Under the pieces are notes generated by a model that ran no database searches, had not been told where the DNA came from, and saw only the letters and a list, made by a program, of their open reading frames with translations. Of a DNA stretch of 64,000 nt, positions 41,381-51,500 are shown one piece after another. The stretch lies in the NCBI GenBank assembly GCA_017994815.1, contig JAGOJY010000018.1:1-64000 (forward strand), read 5' to 3'. Each line of letters begins with the position of its first letter. Positions within the stretch are counted from its first letter, which is position 1. A program made the position numbers and the translations under genes. This stretch comes from Acidobacteriota bacterium. GTDB taxonomy: Bacteria; Acidobacteriota; Polarisedimenticolia; J045.

Positions 41381-44300
41381 GCGAATTCCACCAAATGATC
41401 CGGGTTGGTCAGCGCAGCAGTGGGATCGACTGTCGGGAGGTCTCGAAACGCTTGTCTCTGTTCACTGCTACCCCGCGCGTACGCAGTAACGCCATTGACC
41501 TTGCCATGTGGAAGCTGCACGTTGTGAGCGCTCTCGTGTATCGCCGCCGATCCCAAGTCTCGGTCAATCGAGAAACCTGCGTGCCCAAGGTTCACAAGAA
41601 CGTCTGATCGGTAGACTCCGTCATTGCGATTGACCGCCACGCCCGCCAGGGACGTCGGACTTCCCCCTGCTCGAACATACTCCGCAGTTGACATCCCTGT
41701 CGCGACATGTGCCGATAAGTGTCCGGCCTGCAGAACGGAGGCCATGGCTTTCAGTTGACCGGAGACTTGCGACATGTTCGCTGCTGTTCCAGAACTCTTG
41801 CCAAAAACTCTCTCAAATGCCTTAGTGACCGACTTGAGCCCCTTGCCAGTGGCTAGCGCCCTATCAATCTTGGCGGCTGCTTTTTGGAGTGCGATCGCCG
41901 CTTTCTGCTGCGCCGTGTTGAACTTCTTCCACTGTGCATTTGTGAATCCGGCCCCCCGCCCGTATTTCCCGTCAGGATCCGTTGCGTTGAGCGGATCGGC
42001 CTTCACATATGCGTAGGAGTTCCAAGACTGTGGATCGCCTACCTGCACGTCGAACCCCGGATCCACGCTCAGGAATCGCCCCGGGCTCGGCGAATGGTAA
42101 CGAGCGAGCATGTAGTCGAGCCCGGTCGCCTCGTCGCGCTCGTGACCCGTGAACTTGCGCCGGCTGGATTCGCCGACCGGGCCGGACGGCCGCATCTCGA
42201 TCCCGAACGGGTAATAGTCGTGGCGTTCCGCCACGCCGTGCTCGTCGATGGCGACCGCGCCGCTGTCGGCGGTGACGAGGCGCAGGTTCCCCAGGTGGTC
42301 GCGCACGTGGTACGAGTTCGCGAACCGCGGGCCGCCGTCGGCCGGCGGCGGCAGCCCCGGCGAATCCGGGCAGCCGCCCGACCCCGGACCGCCCAGCCCC
42401 AGCCCGGGATCGGTGGTCGGCAGCCGCACCGGCAGCGTCGGCCCGGACTCCGCGGCTCCCACGCGCGTGGCGTAGAACTCCACGCACGGCCCGGCCAGCG
42501 CCTGCTCGCCCAGCGCCAGCGATTTCACGCCCGCGGCGAGCGCCTGCGGCGTCAGCAGGTAGCTCGTCCCGCTGTCCACCCGCCGCGCGTAGACCTTGGT
42601 CTTCTTCCCGTCGCCCGCGACCAGGCCCCAGCGCAGCGTGATCGTCGTCCCGCTGCGGGACAGCGACAAGCTGCGGATCTTGTTGGCCGAGGCCGGGGTC
42701 ACGCTGCTGTCCACGAGCACCGCCACCGGCGCGGATTCCAAGGCGCCGGGCACCCCCTGGCGCTTGATCCGCACGTAGTTCGTCGTGTCCGGCGCCAGGT
42801 CGTCGTCCGCGACCTCGAACCCGCCGCCCACGTCGAGCACGACCGGCGCGACGTGATTGTAGGCCCCGGCAGCCGTCCGCACGTCGACCTCGAACGATCC
42901 TTCACCGGCGCCGGCGACCGTGAGCCGCTCGCCGGTCGCACCCTCGGCGCGGTCCGTCGCCGACAGCCCCAGCACCTCCGTCGCCGGCACCCGCTCCAGG
43001 AGCAGCTGCCCCAGGCCCTGGACGTAGTGCCGTGCCAGTTCCGGCTCGCCGTTGGACGAGCGCACGGCGAAGTCCGCCAGCGCGGCGCCGGTCTCGTCGC
43101 GCAGCGTGAGCAACGGCAGCCCGTCCCGCCCCGTGCGCAGCCAGCGCTGGCCGCCGTGGTCGTAGCGGTACGATTCGGCCGGGACCCCGGCCGCGCTCCA
43201 CGGGTCGCCCTCGACGAAGTGCGTCAGCCGCCCGCGCTCGTCCCACAGCGCGCCGACCGGTTGTGCGGCTCCGTTCTTCCCGCTGAAGCGCACGGCGTTC
43301 CCGTCCGCGTCGTAGCTGAACCCCTCGTCCTTGACCTGGTTGCGCTGATCTTCGCCGACCGGGTCCCAGGCGAAGGTCTCCCGCGAGTACGTGTGGCTCC
43401 ACACCAGGCCGGGCAGCGGTTCCGCGGCGTCGCTCGTCGAACTCAGCATGTTCCCGAAAGAATCGTACGTGAAGCGCAGCGTCTCGAGCGGCACCGGTGC
43501 GGACAGCGAGGCCTGGGGCCACACCTGCGCCTGCTTGAGCCGACCCGCCAGGTCGTAGGAGAAGCGCTGGGCGGCGTCGTCGCTCTCGATCTTCCAGATG
43601 TTCCCCGCCCCGTCGAAGCGATACGTTCCCGAATCCCAGATCGGGGCCGGAACGCCGTCCGGTCCCGGCCCGACGGTCGAGATCCGCTCGATCCGGTGCC
43701 GCCGGTCGCGGGCGAGCGACGTGCTGACGGAATTCGCGAACTCCAAGACCGTCGGCTGCAGGGCGGCGTCGAACGCCACGTGGCCCAGCAAGGGCGCACC
43801 GGCCCCGGTCGTCACCTGGTCCAACTGGTCCCTGTCGAACGCGAAACGGTAGCTCGCGGCCGGCGTGGTGCCGGCCGGGTAGGGTGCGAAGCGCTCGCTG
43901 ACCCGGCCCGCGTCGTCATGCACCACCCGCAGCACCGTCGCCCAGCCCGCGCCTTCCAGGTCCAGGCCGGTCCAGTTGAGCGCTTGCCGCATCCCGGAGA
44001 AACGACCGTTGAGACCGCGATAGGCGTACTCGCGCGCACCGGCGTACTGCCCGGCGTCGAACCACGTCTCGCGGCTGACCCGGCCGCGGTAGGCGTTCGG
44101 GAGGCCCGCGGGCCCGGAACACGCGCCGTCGAGGTCGGTCCCGGAGCACATGTCGAGATCGTACCAGAGCGTGACGAGCGGCTCCCGGTCCTCGTGGCCG
44201 AGTTGCACGTCATCCACCGCGAGGCCCTGGCCCAGCCCCGTGGCCGCGGCATCGCCCTTCTCGAAGACGAGGTAGATGTAGAGGTCCTTCGCCTCGCCGG

Positions 44301-47300
44301 CAGGCCAGTCCGACTCCGCGAACAGGTCGCCCGGGCGCAGGAAGCCGGAGTGCAGCCACTTCACGAGGGAGGGTTGCGCATCGTCCTGGCTGAAGAGCAC
44401 GCGGCGTCCGCCGACGCCGTCACCCTCGTCCACCGGCACGACCCAGACCGAGAAGCGGTCCTTGCCGGCGCCCGTGCCGGGGGTCGCGCTTTGTCGCAAA
44501 TGGCGCCAGTACTTGAAGCTCAGGCGGTCGTCGCGATCCACGCCCGGCGCCGCGAGGCGCGCGGCCTGGATCTCGGCGCCGACGGCGGAATACCCGCAGT
44601 CCTGGCCCATGTAGAGCGCGCCGGCACCGCCTCCCGTGGGCGGGGCCGGCACGCACGGACCATACGCCACGCGATCCCAGAACGTCGGCAGGCCCGGCTC
44701 GGCGGCCTGGAACTGACCGCTGCCGTCGATGATCCCCAGTTCCCATCCCCCTGGCGAGGTTTCGAACGTGCCGGCTCCCGCGAGCGCGTCGTGCGCTCCC
44801 GACACCCTGTCCGCGCGCGTCAAGCGACCCGCGGGATCGTAGGAGTTCTCGACCATGTAGCCCCGCTCGCGCCCCTCGGCCGTCTCGAGCGTCAGCGCGT
44901 TGCCCCACGGATCGTACCCGCCGATCACCTCGTCCCACTCGTCCACCGCCCCCGCGCCGCGCTCGGGGACATTGGTCTTCGTGACCCGGCCGATGCCGTT
45001 GTACTCCCAGCGCCGGACCTGGTACGGCACCCAGCCCTCGCGGCCGGCTTTCCAGAGCGCGAACGCGTTCGCGGGCAGCTGCGGTACGAGGTGCGCCTCC
45101 TCCAACCCGCCGTTCACGTCATACCAGTACGCGGCGTCCGCGCCTTCGGGCGCGTCGACCAGCGCCAACCTGTCGAGACCATCGTGGTAATAGCGGGTGA
45201 CACGGGATTGCCGGACCGGTCCCGAGGGGCTCCAGACCTCGATGTCGTGCTCAGTCACCTGTCGATGCGTGCCGCAGTACTCCGTGTCGGCCGTTGCCGC
45301 ATCGACGGTTCGCACCCGGTGCACCCGGCCCAGCCCGTCGGCAACGGCCCGCAACGGGTTGTCGCCTTCACCCGGAACCGCGCTCGGTCTGCCGAAGAAC
45401 GTCACCGTGCCCCAGGCCGACGCATCCGGTGCGCGCGGGACCTCGATCCAGTAGTCGCCCTCCATGCCGTCACCGTCGGAATCGCGACCCGACCAATGCA
45501 ACGTCGGCGCTGCGTCGTACACCTGCCGTTCGAGCCACTCCGAAACGAACACCTCGCGGCCCATCTCGTCGTAGCGGTGCCCGCGTATTGCCAAGCGTCC
45601 GTGGCCCGGAATCGCACGCTCCTCCTCGGTCAGCCGGCCGAGCCTGTCGAATGCCAGCCCGCTGTAGGACTGGTCGCGGTTCGCAGGTTCGTACCCCGGG
45701 GACGGCGACGGCGCGCGCACGATTCGTACCTCGCGCAGGCTGGGGTAGTACACCCCCGTCGGCCATTCCGGTGCCGGCGGCACGATCGCCGTCAGCCGCC
45801 CGAGGATGTCGTACGAATAGTCGGTCCGCACACCGTTCGGGTCCCAGCTCGCGACGACAAAACCCGCGCCGTCGACGTCAACGCGCGCCGCGAAGTAGTC
45901 GATCGCGGGATGATCGATCCTCGCGCTGACGATCATGCCGTTCTTCGAGCCATAGGCCACCTGGTACACGTTGCCCGGGGCGCCGTCATTGTAGGTGCCC
46001 GGCCCGGAGAACGTCGCGTGTTGAAGGTTGCCCCGCGGGTCGTGGCCCCGCACCAGCACCTGGTCCGTGGCCTGCGGTCCGCGGATCTCCGGGGCCCACG
46101 AGCTCCAATCGCCCTCGCCCGGCGGAGCCGAGGCCGGCCCCGGCGTCGTCGCCGCACGCACGCTGTCCACGAGGTCCGAGCAGGGCGCGTAGTCCCGGTG
46201 GACCGCCCGCCGCTGCGCGCCTTGCTCGACGATGAAATCGGCCGGCTTTTCGACGAGGTTGTGCGCCTGCTCGCAGGAGGTCAGGCTGTCCGGGTAGCCG
46301 ACATACTCGATCAGATCGGCAGCCAGGTAATCCTCGCTGATGGTCCGCTTCAGTCGCCAGTGGTTGTGCTGGTCGCGATTGTCCATGACGACACTGGCCG
46401 AAGTCGTGCCGCTCTGGGTGCCGTCGAAACAGACGTCATCACCATCGTGGTACGTCGTCGTTCTCCGCTTTTCCAACAGTTCGGCGTAGCTCGTCGGCCA
46501 GTTCGGCCGCGGCACGTGTTCCGTCGCGACGTACTCCATGTCCGTCGTCCGCAGCGGCCCGAGCGTGCCGGAGCCGTGCTCGACCACCCGATACGTCGCG
46601 CTGTCGCGGGCGTCGTACTTGACGACGTTCCCTTCGTTGTCCTGACCGCACGGGTCAAGACCGATCCGGGAATCGCTCCCCGTCCCGTCCGGACGCAGAA
46701 CCCGGAAGCGGTTGAGCTCGGGCTGCGCCTGGTAATCGGGGATGTCGCAGAGCTGGTGCGATGTGCCGCTGAGGAGGCCCTTCATCTGCCGTTCCCAGCG
46801 CCACGTGGCGCGGGGCTTGCCGTCCCCCTCGCCGTCGGGAAAGAGGCTCGCCGCTACGACGCCCTTCTCCCTGCGATCGACCCAGCTGTCGTGCGCAATC
46901 GGGCCGTGTTTGCCGGGTCGCTCGGAGTCCTGGAATGCCTGCCCCAGCACGAACTGGCCGCGCGCGTAGGTGACGATGCCGCCCAAGGGTGTCGCCCGCT
47001 TGCTCATCCACGGCATGTTGAAACTGACCCACTCGCCGGCATCGGCTTCGCCGCTGGCTTCGACCGGCTGGAACTCGTAACCCCAAGCTGGCGCGTTCTC
47101 TTCGAGCGAGGGCGCCCCGACGACTTCGGCGAGCCAGGGAACCTCGACCTGCTCGCGCGCCCCGTACGCGTCGTTCTGCTTGGCTGCGAACTCCTGGTAC
47201 GCGAACTCGTAGACCAGGTCCTGGCCCTGGGCCGATAGCAGGTGCGCCCGCCGCAGCGTGCCCTCCCGATAGTCGTCGGTATCCCACAATTCGGACCAGA

Positions 47301-48249
47301 ACACGGTCCGGATCTCCGCGGGGTCCGAGTTCGCCGGCACGAGCTTGACCGTCTTGATCGCCTCGGGGTACTTCGGGTTTTCGGCACCCCAGTACGCGAT
47401 CCTGACCTCGTTGCCCGCGATGTCGCGGATGACGGTCGTGTACCATCCCAGTCGGTCGCGGTTGACAGGATAGTCGTGGTGCCCGTCATCGAAGTGCCGG
47501 TCGTACTTCCCGTCGACGATTTTCTCCAGCTCATACCGCGTGCCGTCGGGGTACAACACGTAGTGGTAGCGCCTCGGCGGCAGACTGTCGCAACACGGGA
47601 GGCACTCCTCGCAGCCGTCGCCGGTTCCTTTGCCTTCGCACGCGTACGCGTGGCAGCGCCCCACGCAGCACTCGGGGTCGGGCGGAGCCTGCTCTTCGAC
47701 GTAGCCCCAATCCAGAAGCGGCTGCGCCGCGATCGGGAACGGCTCCAGTTGGTGCTCCGTTGCGTGCTGGTCCACGAAGATGAGCTTCGGGCGTTCCTCG
47801 AAGGCCGTGCCTTGCGTCGCCTGGTCCCAGTACAGCCGGCCGAAGTGCAAGCTCCAGCCCACCCCGGTCCAGCCGCGGCCCTGGAACAGCGCGCGGTAGA
47901 ACGAGCCCTCCCAATGCACCCGGGTGACCTTGATGCGCTCGGAATCGTAAACGCGCAGGACCTCGAGCGTCCGCCCATGGTCCAGCGGGTAGGCGAACCC
48001 GAGCCGCTCCTCGAGGTGCAGGTTGCCATTGCTCAGGGAGACCTCGTCGGCGGGGCTCGGCGTCTCGAACGGAACTCGATCGGGCGGTCCCGGCGCATCC
48101 GCGACCTGGTCGAGCGTGGCGTTCTCGTAGCCATAACGGACGTCCTCCTCCGCACCCCTGGTCGCCTGTGCCGCGCAGGCAGCGGCCAAGAACAGGATCG
48201 CAGGTCGAAGCGTCGGGCCGAGACCCTTCAGCGCGCGCGAGCTTCTCAT
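41374..48249 (-). CDS. Full-length secreted Rhs/YD-repeat protein with zincin-like C-terminal tip
   Basis: 2291 aa; ATG 48249 is preceded by GGGGGGAA. A signal peptide spans about 1-33 (PAILFLAAACAAQATRGA). Residues 35-330 contain a Cys-rich insert (CCVGRCHAYACEG ... CCD, about 190-225). Then come many YD/RHS repeats (YDAAPTLHW, YDILGRL, YRYDHGGQRW, SYDADGNAVRF) ending in the core signature DYMLARYHSPSPGRFLSVDPG and DPQSWNSYAYVKADPL (about 2066-2085). The unique tip of about 210 aa has HESAH at 2238-2242, a classical HExxH zinc-peptidase motif, and is AT-richer than the core. Rhs shells encapsulate a tip toxin; export by a signal peptide rather than a T6SS adaptor domain is suggested. Overlaps its lipoprotein partner. 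Confidence 0.9.
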   Translation of the reverse strand: MRSSRALKGLGPTLRPAILFLAAACAAQATRGAEEDVRYGYENATLDQVADAPGPPDRVPFETPSPADEVSLSNGNLHLEERLGFAYPLDHGRTLEVLRVYDSERIKVTRVHWEGSFYRALFQGRGWTGVGWSLHFGRLYWDQATQGTAFEERPKLIFVDQHATEHQLEPFPIAAQPLLDWGYVEEQAPPDPECCVGRCHAYACEGKGTGDGCEECLPCCDSLPPRRYHYVLYPDGTRYELEKIVDGKYDRHFDDGHHDYPVNRDRLGWYTTVIRDIAGNEVRIAYWGAENPKYPEAIKTVKLVPANSDPAEIRTVFWSELWDTDDYREGTLRRAHLLSAQGQDLVYEFAYQEFAAKQNDAYGAREQVEVPWLAEVVGAPSLEENAPAWGYEFQPVEASGEADAGEWVSFNMPWMSKRATPLGGIVTYARGQFVLGQAFQDSERPGKHGPIAHDSWVDRREKGVVAASLFPDGEGDGKPRATWRWERQMKGLLSGTSHQLCDIPDYQAQPELNRFRVLRPDGTGSDSRIGLDPCGQDNEGNVVKYDARDSATYRVVEHGSGTLGPLRTTDMEYVATEHVPRPNWPTSYAELLEKRRTTTYHDGDDVCFDGTQSGTTSASVVMDNRDQHNHWRLKRTISEDYLAADLIEYVGYPDSLTSCEQAHNLVEKPADFIVEQGAQRRAVHRDYAPCSDLVDSVRAATTPGPASAPPGEGDWSSWAPEIRGPQATDQVLVRGHDPRGNLQHATFSGPGTYNDGAPGNVYQVAYGSKNGMIVSARIDHPAIDYFAARVDVDGAGFVVASWDPNGVRTDYSYDILGRLTAIVPPAPEWPTGVYYPSLREVRIVRAPSPSPGYEPANRDQSYSGLAFDRLGRLTEEERAIPGHGRLAIRGHRYDEMGREVFVSEWLERQVYDAAPTLHWSGRDSDGDGMEGDYWIEVPRAPDASAWGTVTFFGRPSAVPGEGDNPLRAVADGLGRVHRVRTVDAATADTEYCGTHRQVTEHDIEVWSPSGPVRQSRVTRYYHDGLDRLALVDAPEGADAAYWYDVNGGLEEAHLVPQLPANAFALWKAGREGWVPYQVRRWEYNGIGRVTKTNVPERGAGAVDEWDEVIGGYDPWGNALTLETAEGRERGYMVENSYDPAGRLTRADRVSGAHDALAGAGTFETSPGGWELGIIDGSGQFQAAEPGLPTFWDRVAYGPCVPAPPTGGGAGALYMGQDCGYSAVGAEIQAARLAAPGVDRDDRLSFKYWRHLRQSATPGTGAGKDRFSVWVVPVDEGDGVGGRRVLFSQDDAQPSLVKWLHSGFLRPGDLFAESDWPAGEAKDLYIYLVFEKGDAAATGLGQGLAVDDVQLGHEDREPLVTLWYDLDMCSGTDLDGACSGPAGLPNAYRGRVSRETWFDAGQYAGAREYAYRGLNGRFSGMRQALNWTGLDLEGAGWATVLRVVHDDAGRVSERFAPYPAGTTPAASYRFAFDRDQLDQVTTGAGAPLLGHVAFDAALQPTVLEFANSVSTSLARDRRHRIERISTVGPGPDGVPAPIWDSGTYRFDGAGNIWKIESDDAAQRFSYDLAGRLKQAQVWPQASLSAPVPLETLRFTYDSFGNMLSSTSDAAEPLPGLVWSHTYSRETFAWDPVGEDQRNQVKDEGFSYDADGNAVRFSGKNGAAQPVGALWDERGRLTHFVEGDPWSAAGVPAESYRYDHGGQRWLRTGRDGLPLLTLRDETGAALADFAVRSSNGEPELARHYVQGLGQLLLERVPATEVLGLSATDRAEGATGERLTVAGAGEGSFEVDVRTAAGAYNHVAPVVLDVGGGFEVADDDLAPDTTNYVRIKRQGVPGALESAPVAVLVDSSVTPASANKIRSLSLSRSGTTITLRWGLVAGDGKKTKVYARRVDSGTSYLLTPQALAAGVKSLALGEQALAGPCVEFYATRVGAAESGPTLPVRLPTTDPGLGLGGPGSGGCPDSPGLPPPADGGPRFANSYHVRDHLGNLRLVTADSGAVAIDEHGVAERHDYYPFGIEMRPSGPVGESSRRKFTGHERDEATGLDYMLARYHSPSPGRFLSVDPGFDVQVGDPQSWNSYAYVKADPLNATDPDGKYGRGAGFTNAQWKKFNTAQQKAAIALQKAAAKIDRALATGKGLKSVTKAFERVFGKSSGTAANMSQVSGQLKAMASVLQAGHLSAHVATGMSTAEYVRAGGSPTSLAGVAVNRNDGVYRSDVLVNLGHAGFSIDRDLGSAAIHESAHNVQLPHGKVNGVTAYARGSSEQRQAFRDLPTVDPTAALTNPDHLVEFAW
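42050..44293. repeat. Rhs core direct repeat, copy A (2,244 bp, within the full-length Rhs gene)
   Basis: Partner of 38407-40650, offset 3,643 bp. It covers Rhs residues of about 1320-2067, that is the last third of the YD shell up to the tip junction. Because the copies appear identical and share frame, homologous recombination would delete 3,643 bp and replace tip 1 and its lipoprotein with tip 2 and its partner while keeping one open reading frame. Confidence 0.9.
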
Positions 48250-48551
48250 CGTGTTCCCCCCGAGAGGCGGACGCGGATCCGGGAGAGGAGGGCCGGGGAC
48301 CGCGGCTCCGCGTTGATCACCTTACACCCTGGCCGTCTCGCTTACGGGCGCTGGATTGCGACGTAAACGTGTGATTGAAATGCCGGCGGGGCCTGCCCTT
48401 CGCGGACGCGGAACGGGCTGACAGGCTCAGACGCTCCAGGTCACACGGGTTCGAGGTTGACGCCGCGGGAGGGCGCGAGCCGGCGCGATCGAACTCGCTG
48501 CCGTTCACGCCGCCGGCGTTGAGAAGCGTCCGCGGTCCCCCGTTCCTGCCG
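48250..48551. other. Intergenic region upstream of the Rhs gene
   Basis: 302 bp between two minus-strand genes. AT-richer in the middle (about 48355-48385) than the flanking genes, as expected for a promoter of the Rhs operon, but I could not define a confident -10/-35 pair. No conserved small gene or strong hairpin is seen. Confidence 0.4.
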
Positions 48552-51500
48552 CTAGCGGATCGGGAGCTGTAGCGTGATCTCGCCGCGCTGCGCGTCGTCG
48601 AGGCGCTGCGCCCACCCGCGCAGCGCGCCGTACTCGGACGGCTCGACGCGGCGGGGCGGCACGACGGCGACGCGCTCGAGCAGCAGCCGTGGGCCCTCGC
48701 GCCGGGCCGAGATGCCGACCTTGCCGAACGGGCTCTCGACCGTCGCGTCCACCGGCAGCTCCGCGACCTGCAGGCCCTCGGGGATCGCCAGCCGGATCCG
48801 GTCGCGCTCGTACAGTTGCGGGTCGAGCAGCAGCGGGTGGCGCCGCTCCGGCAGCGAAGCGTACTCGCCGAGGAGGTCGATCGGCTTGTGCACGATCGGG
48901 ATCGCGATCCCGGTCGGCGTGCGGCGGCCGAACCCGCCGCCGCGGATGTCCATCGTCAGCGTCACGTCGCCTTCGCGCTGCTCGGTGCCCTGCGAGGCGT
49001 AGGAAGTGACCTCGGCGCCGGGGAACTGCTGGCCGGCCAGCGTGCGGTAGACGTTCGGCAGCTCGTCGGCCGGGACCTCGCCCAGCACGCGCCGCAGGAC
49101 CGACGCGAGCTGGCCGTGCCCGGTGATGCTGAGCTTGCCCGAGACGCGGCCGTCGGCCTGCAGCACGAGGTCGGCCTCGATGTCGTGCAGGATGCCGGTC
49201 TCGCGCGACTCGAGCGTGACGATCTCGGCCGGGCGCTCGGGCTCGAGCGGGACGGCCAAGGCATCCGAGCCGGCGATGCGGGCCGGGATGCTGTCGAACG
49301 GGAAGTTCGCCTCCGTGTAGTCGAGGTACACGACGCGCCCGCCCGCGGTCAGTTCCAGCAGCGCGTACGGGAACTCCTCGGGCGAGGGGCAGCCGAGGTC
49401 CTGGCCCTTCAGCTCGATCGGCCGCGCGAGGATCAGCCGCGCCGGCAGCCCGAGCAGCCGCGCGACCGCGAGCGCCACCGTCAGCCGGTTGCCCTCGCCG
49501 GCCGACGCCGAGACCGAGGCCGGCGTACCGAGCGCGAGCGGCGGTCCGCCGGGGCGCAGGCGCTGGCCGACCACGCGGTGCAGCTCGCGTGCGAGCGCGA
49601 GCGGGTCGTCGCCGCCCGCGGCGCGGCGGATCTCCTCCGCGATCTCCGGCAGCGGCGGGTCCGGGTGCAGCATCCCGGCCAGCGCGCTCTTGACGATGTC
49701 GCCGATGTCCTGCCACGTCACGCCGAGGCCGAGCTTGACGTGCGGGATCAGCGCCAAGGGGTCCGGGACGTGCGGCTCCGGGCGCAGCTGTGGCATCGAG
49801 CGCGCCGTCCAGGTGCGGATGCGCAGGCCCGACTTCACCTCGTCCGTCGTCTCCAGCCCTTCCTCGTTCCCGCAGACCTCGACCGGCAGCCGTTCGTCGT
49901 GCAGCACGACGTAGCGGCTGAGCGCGAACGCGCGGTCCTCGCCCTGGAACATGAACACGGTGCGGTTGTCGAGTGCGCCCGGGACGAGCTGCGAGGGCGG
50001 CGTGTAGCGCCGCCACGAGTACTCGATGGCATCGCCCGGGGCCAGGCCGGGCAGGCTGATCGGCGGCTGGGTGCCGGAGGCGACGTCCACCGTGCGCCCG
50101 TCCGGCTTGTGGATCCGGATCCCCAGAAGGCGCGAGTTCGGCAGCACCTCCAGCTCGCCCTCGCGCTCGACGCCGGCGCGCGTGTACACGGCGTGGATCC
50201 CCTGGTACAGCTCGGTCTGCCCGCCGCGGTTGTCGACGAGGATCGTCGCGAGATCGCCCAGCAGCGCCGAGTCCACGCCCGGCGCGGGGCGGCGCGCCTC
50301 GCGGATCACCGGCAGCGGGTCGACCAGCCACGGCCCGAGCACGTCCGGCTCACCGCGCCGGCGCAGCGCCTCGCGCAGTTCCAGCCGCCCCGGCGCCAGC
50401 TCGAGCGCGCGCTGGAGTTCCTTTCGCGCCTCGTCCTCGCGGCCGAGCCGGCTCAGGAACGACGCGCGCTGGTACGGGACGAAGCTCTCCTGCGGGTACA
50501 GCGCGCCGGCGCGGTCGATCGCCGCCAGCGCCTCGGCCGGCTTGCCGGCGTCGGCCAAAAGGCGCGCCAGCCCGACGTACGCCGCGAAGTGCGAGGGCCT
50601 TTCGGCGATCAGCCGCTCCCACGCCGCGCGGGCCTCGTCGACGCGGCCGCTCGCCCCGAGGAACTCCGGCCAGTCCTCGTCCAGCGGGTTGCGCGCGGCG
50701 CTTTCGGCCAGCGCCGCGGCGAGCGCCGAAGCCGTGCGCTGCGCGCGGTAGAACTCGATGGCCGAGCGCAGGACGTCCGTGCGCCCCGGCGCGGCGGCGC
50801 GCGCGCGCTCGATGCGGTCCGCGGCCTCGGCGCGCCACTCGCGGCGCACGGCGATCCGGTGCTGGATCAGCAGCGCGTCGGCGTCGCCCGGGGCGGCGGC
50901 GAGCACCTGCTCCGCGCCCTGCCAGGCCTCGGTCTGGCGCTCCGCCTCCTCGTCCATCGACGCCACCAGGAGCCGCGCCCCGCGCCACGTCGATCCCTCC
51001 GCGACGAGCCGCGAGAGCAGCCCGCGCGCGCGCGAGTAATCGGTCTGCGCGTCGCTGCCGGTGTCGGTATTGCGCAGGTGCTCGCCCAGCGCGTAGGCGA
51101 ACAGGTTCGCGGCGGGGTGCGCCTTGACCGCGCGCTCGAGCAGCGCGCCGCTGTCGCGGTCGAGCCCGCGCGCGCGCAGCCACCACGCCGCGGCGAGCAG
51201 CTGTGCCGGATCGGACGCGCCGGCCGCGTTCGCCGCCGCGTCGAGCGCGCACGGCGCGGGCTCGGCGCGCGATTCCCCGCGCGCCTCGCCCGCGACGGGC
51301 ACCGCGCGCACGGAGTCCGCGGCGGGCTCCAGCGCGACCGACAGCGGCGTGAAGCGGGCCGAGTTCGTCAGCTTGACCAGCAGCCGGTGCCGGCCGGGGG
51401 CGAGCTGCAGCCGGAAGGCGAGCGCGTCCGCCGGGCGCTCGCGCGCGCGGTCGGCGGCCAGCGCCTCGCGCCCGTCCACGAACACGCGGAACGAGGCCGG

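Noticed and set aside
41884..47238. A 1784-codon open frame on the plus strand
   Set aside because: It lies entirely antisense to the Rhs gene, is rich in Arg/His/Val/Ala as expected from a high-GC antisense frame, and shows no domain or signal peptide.
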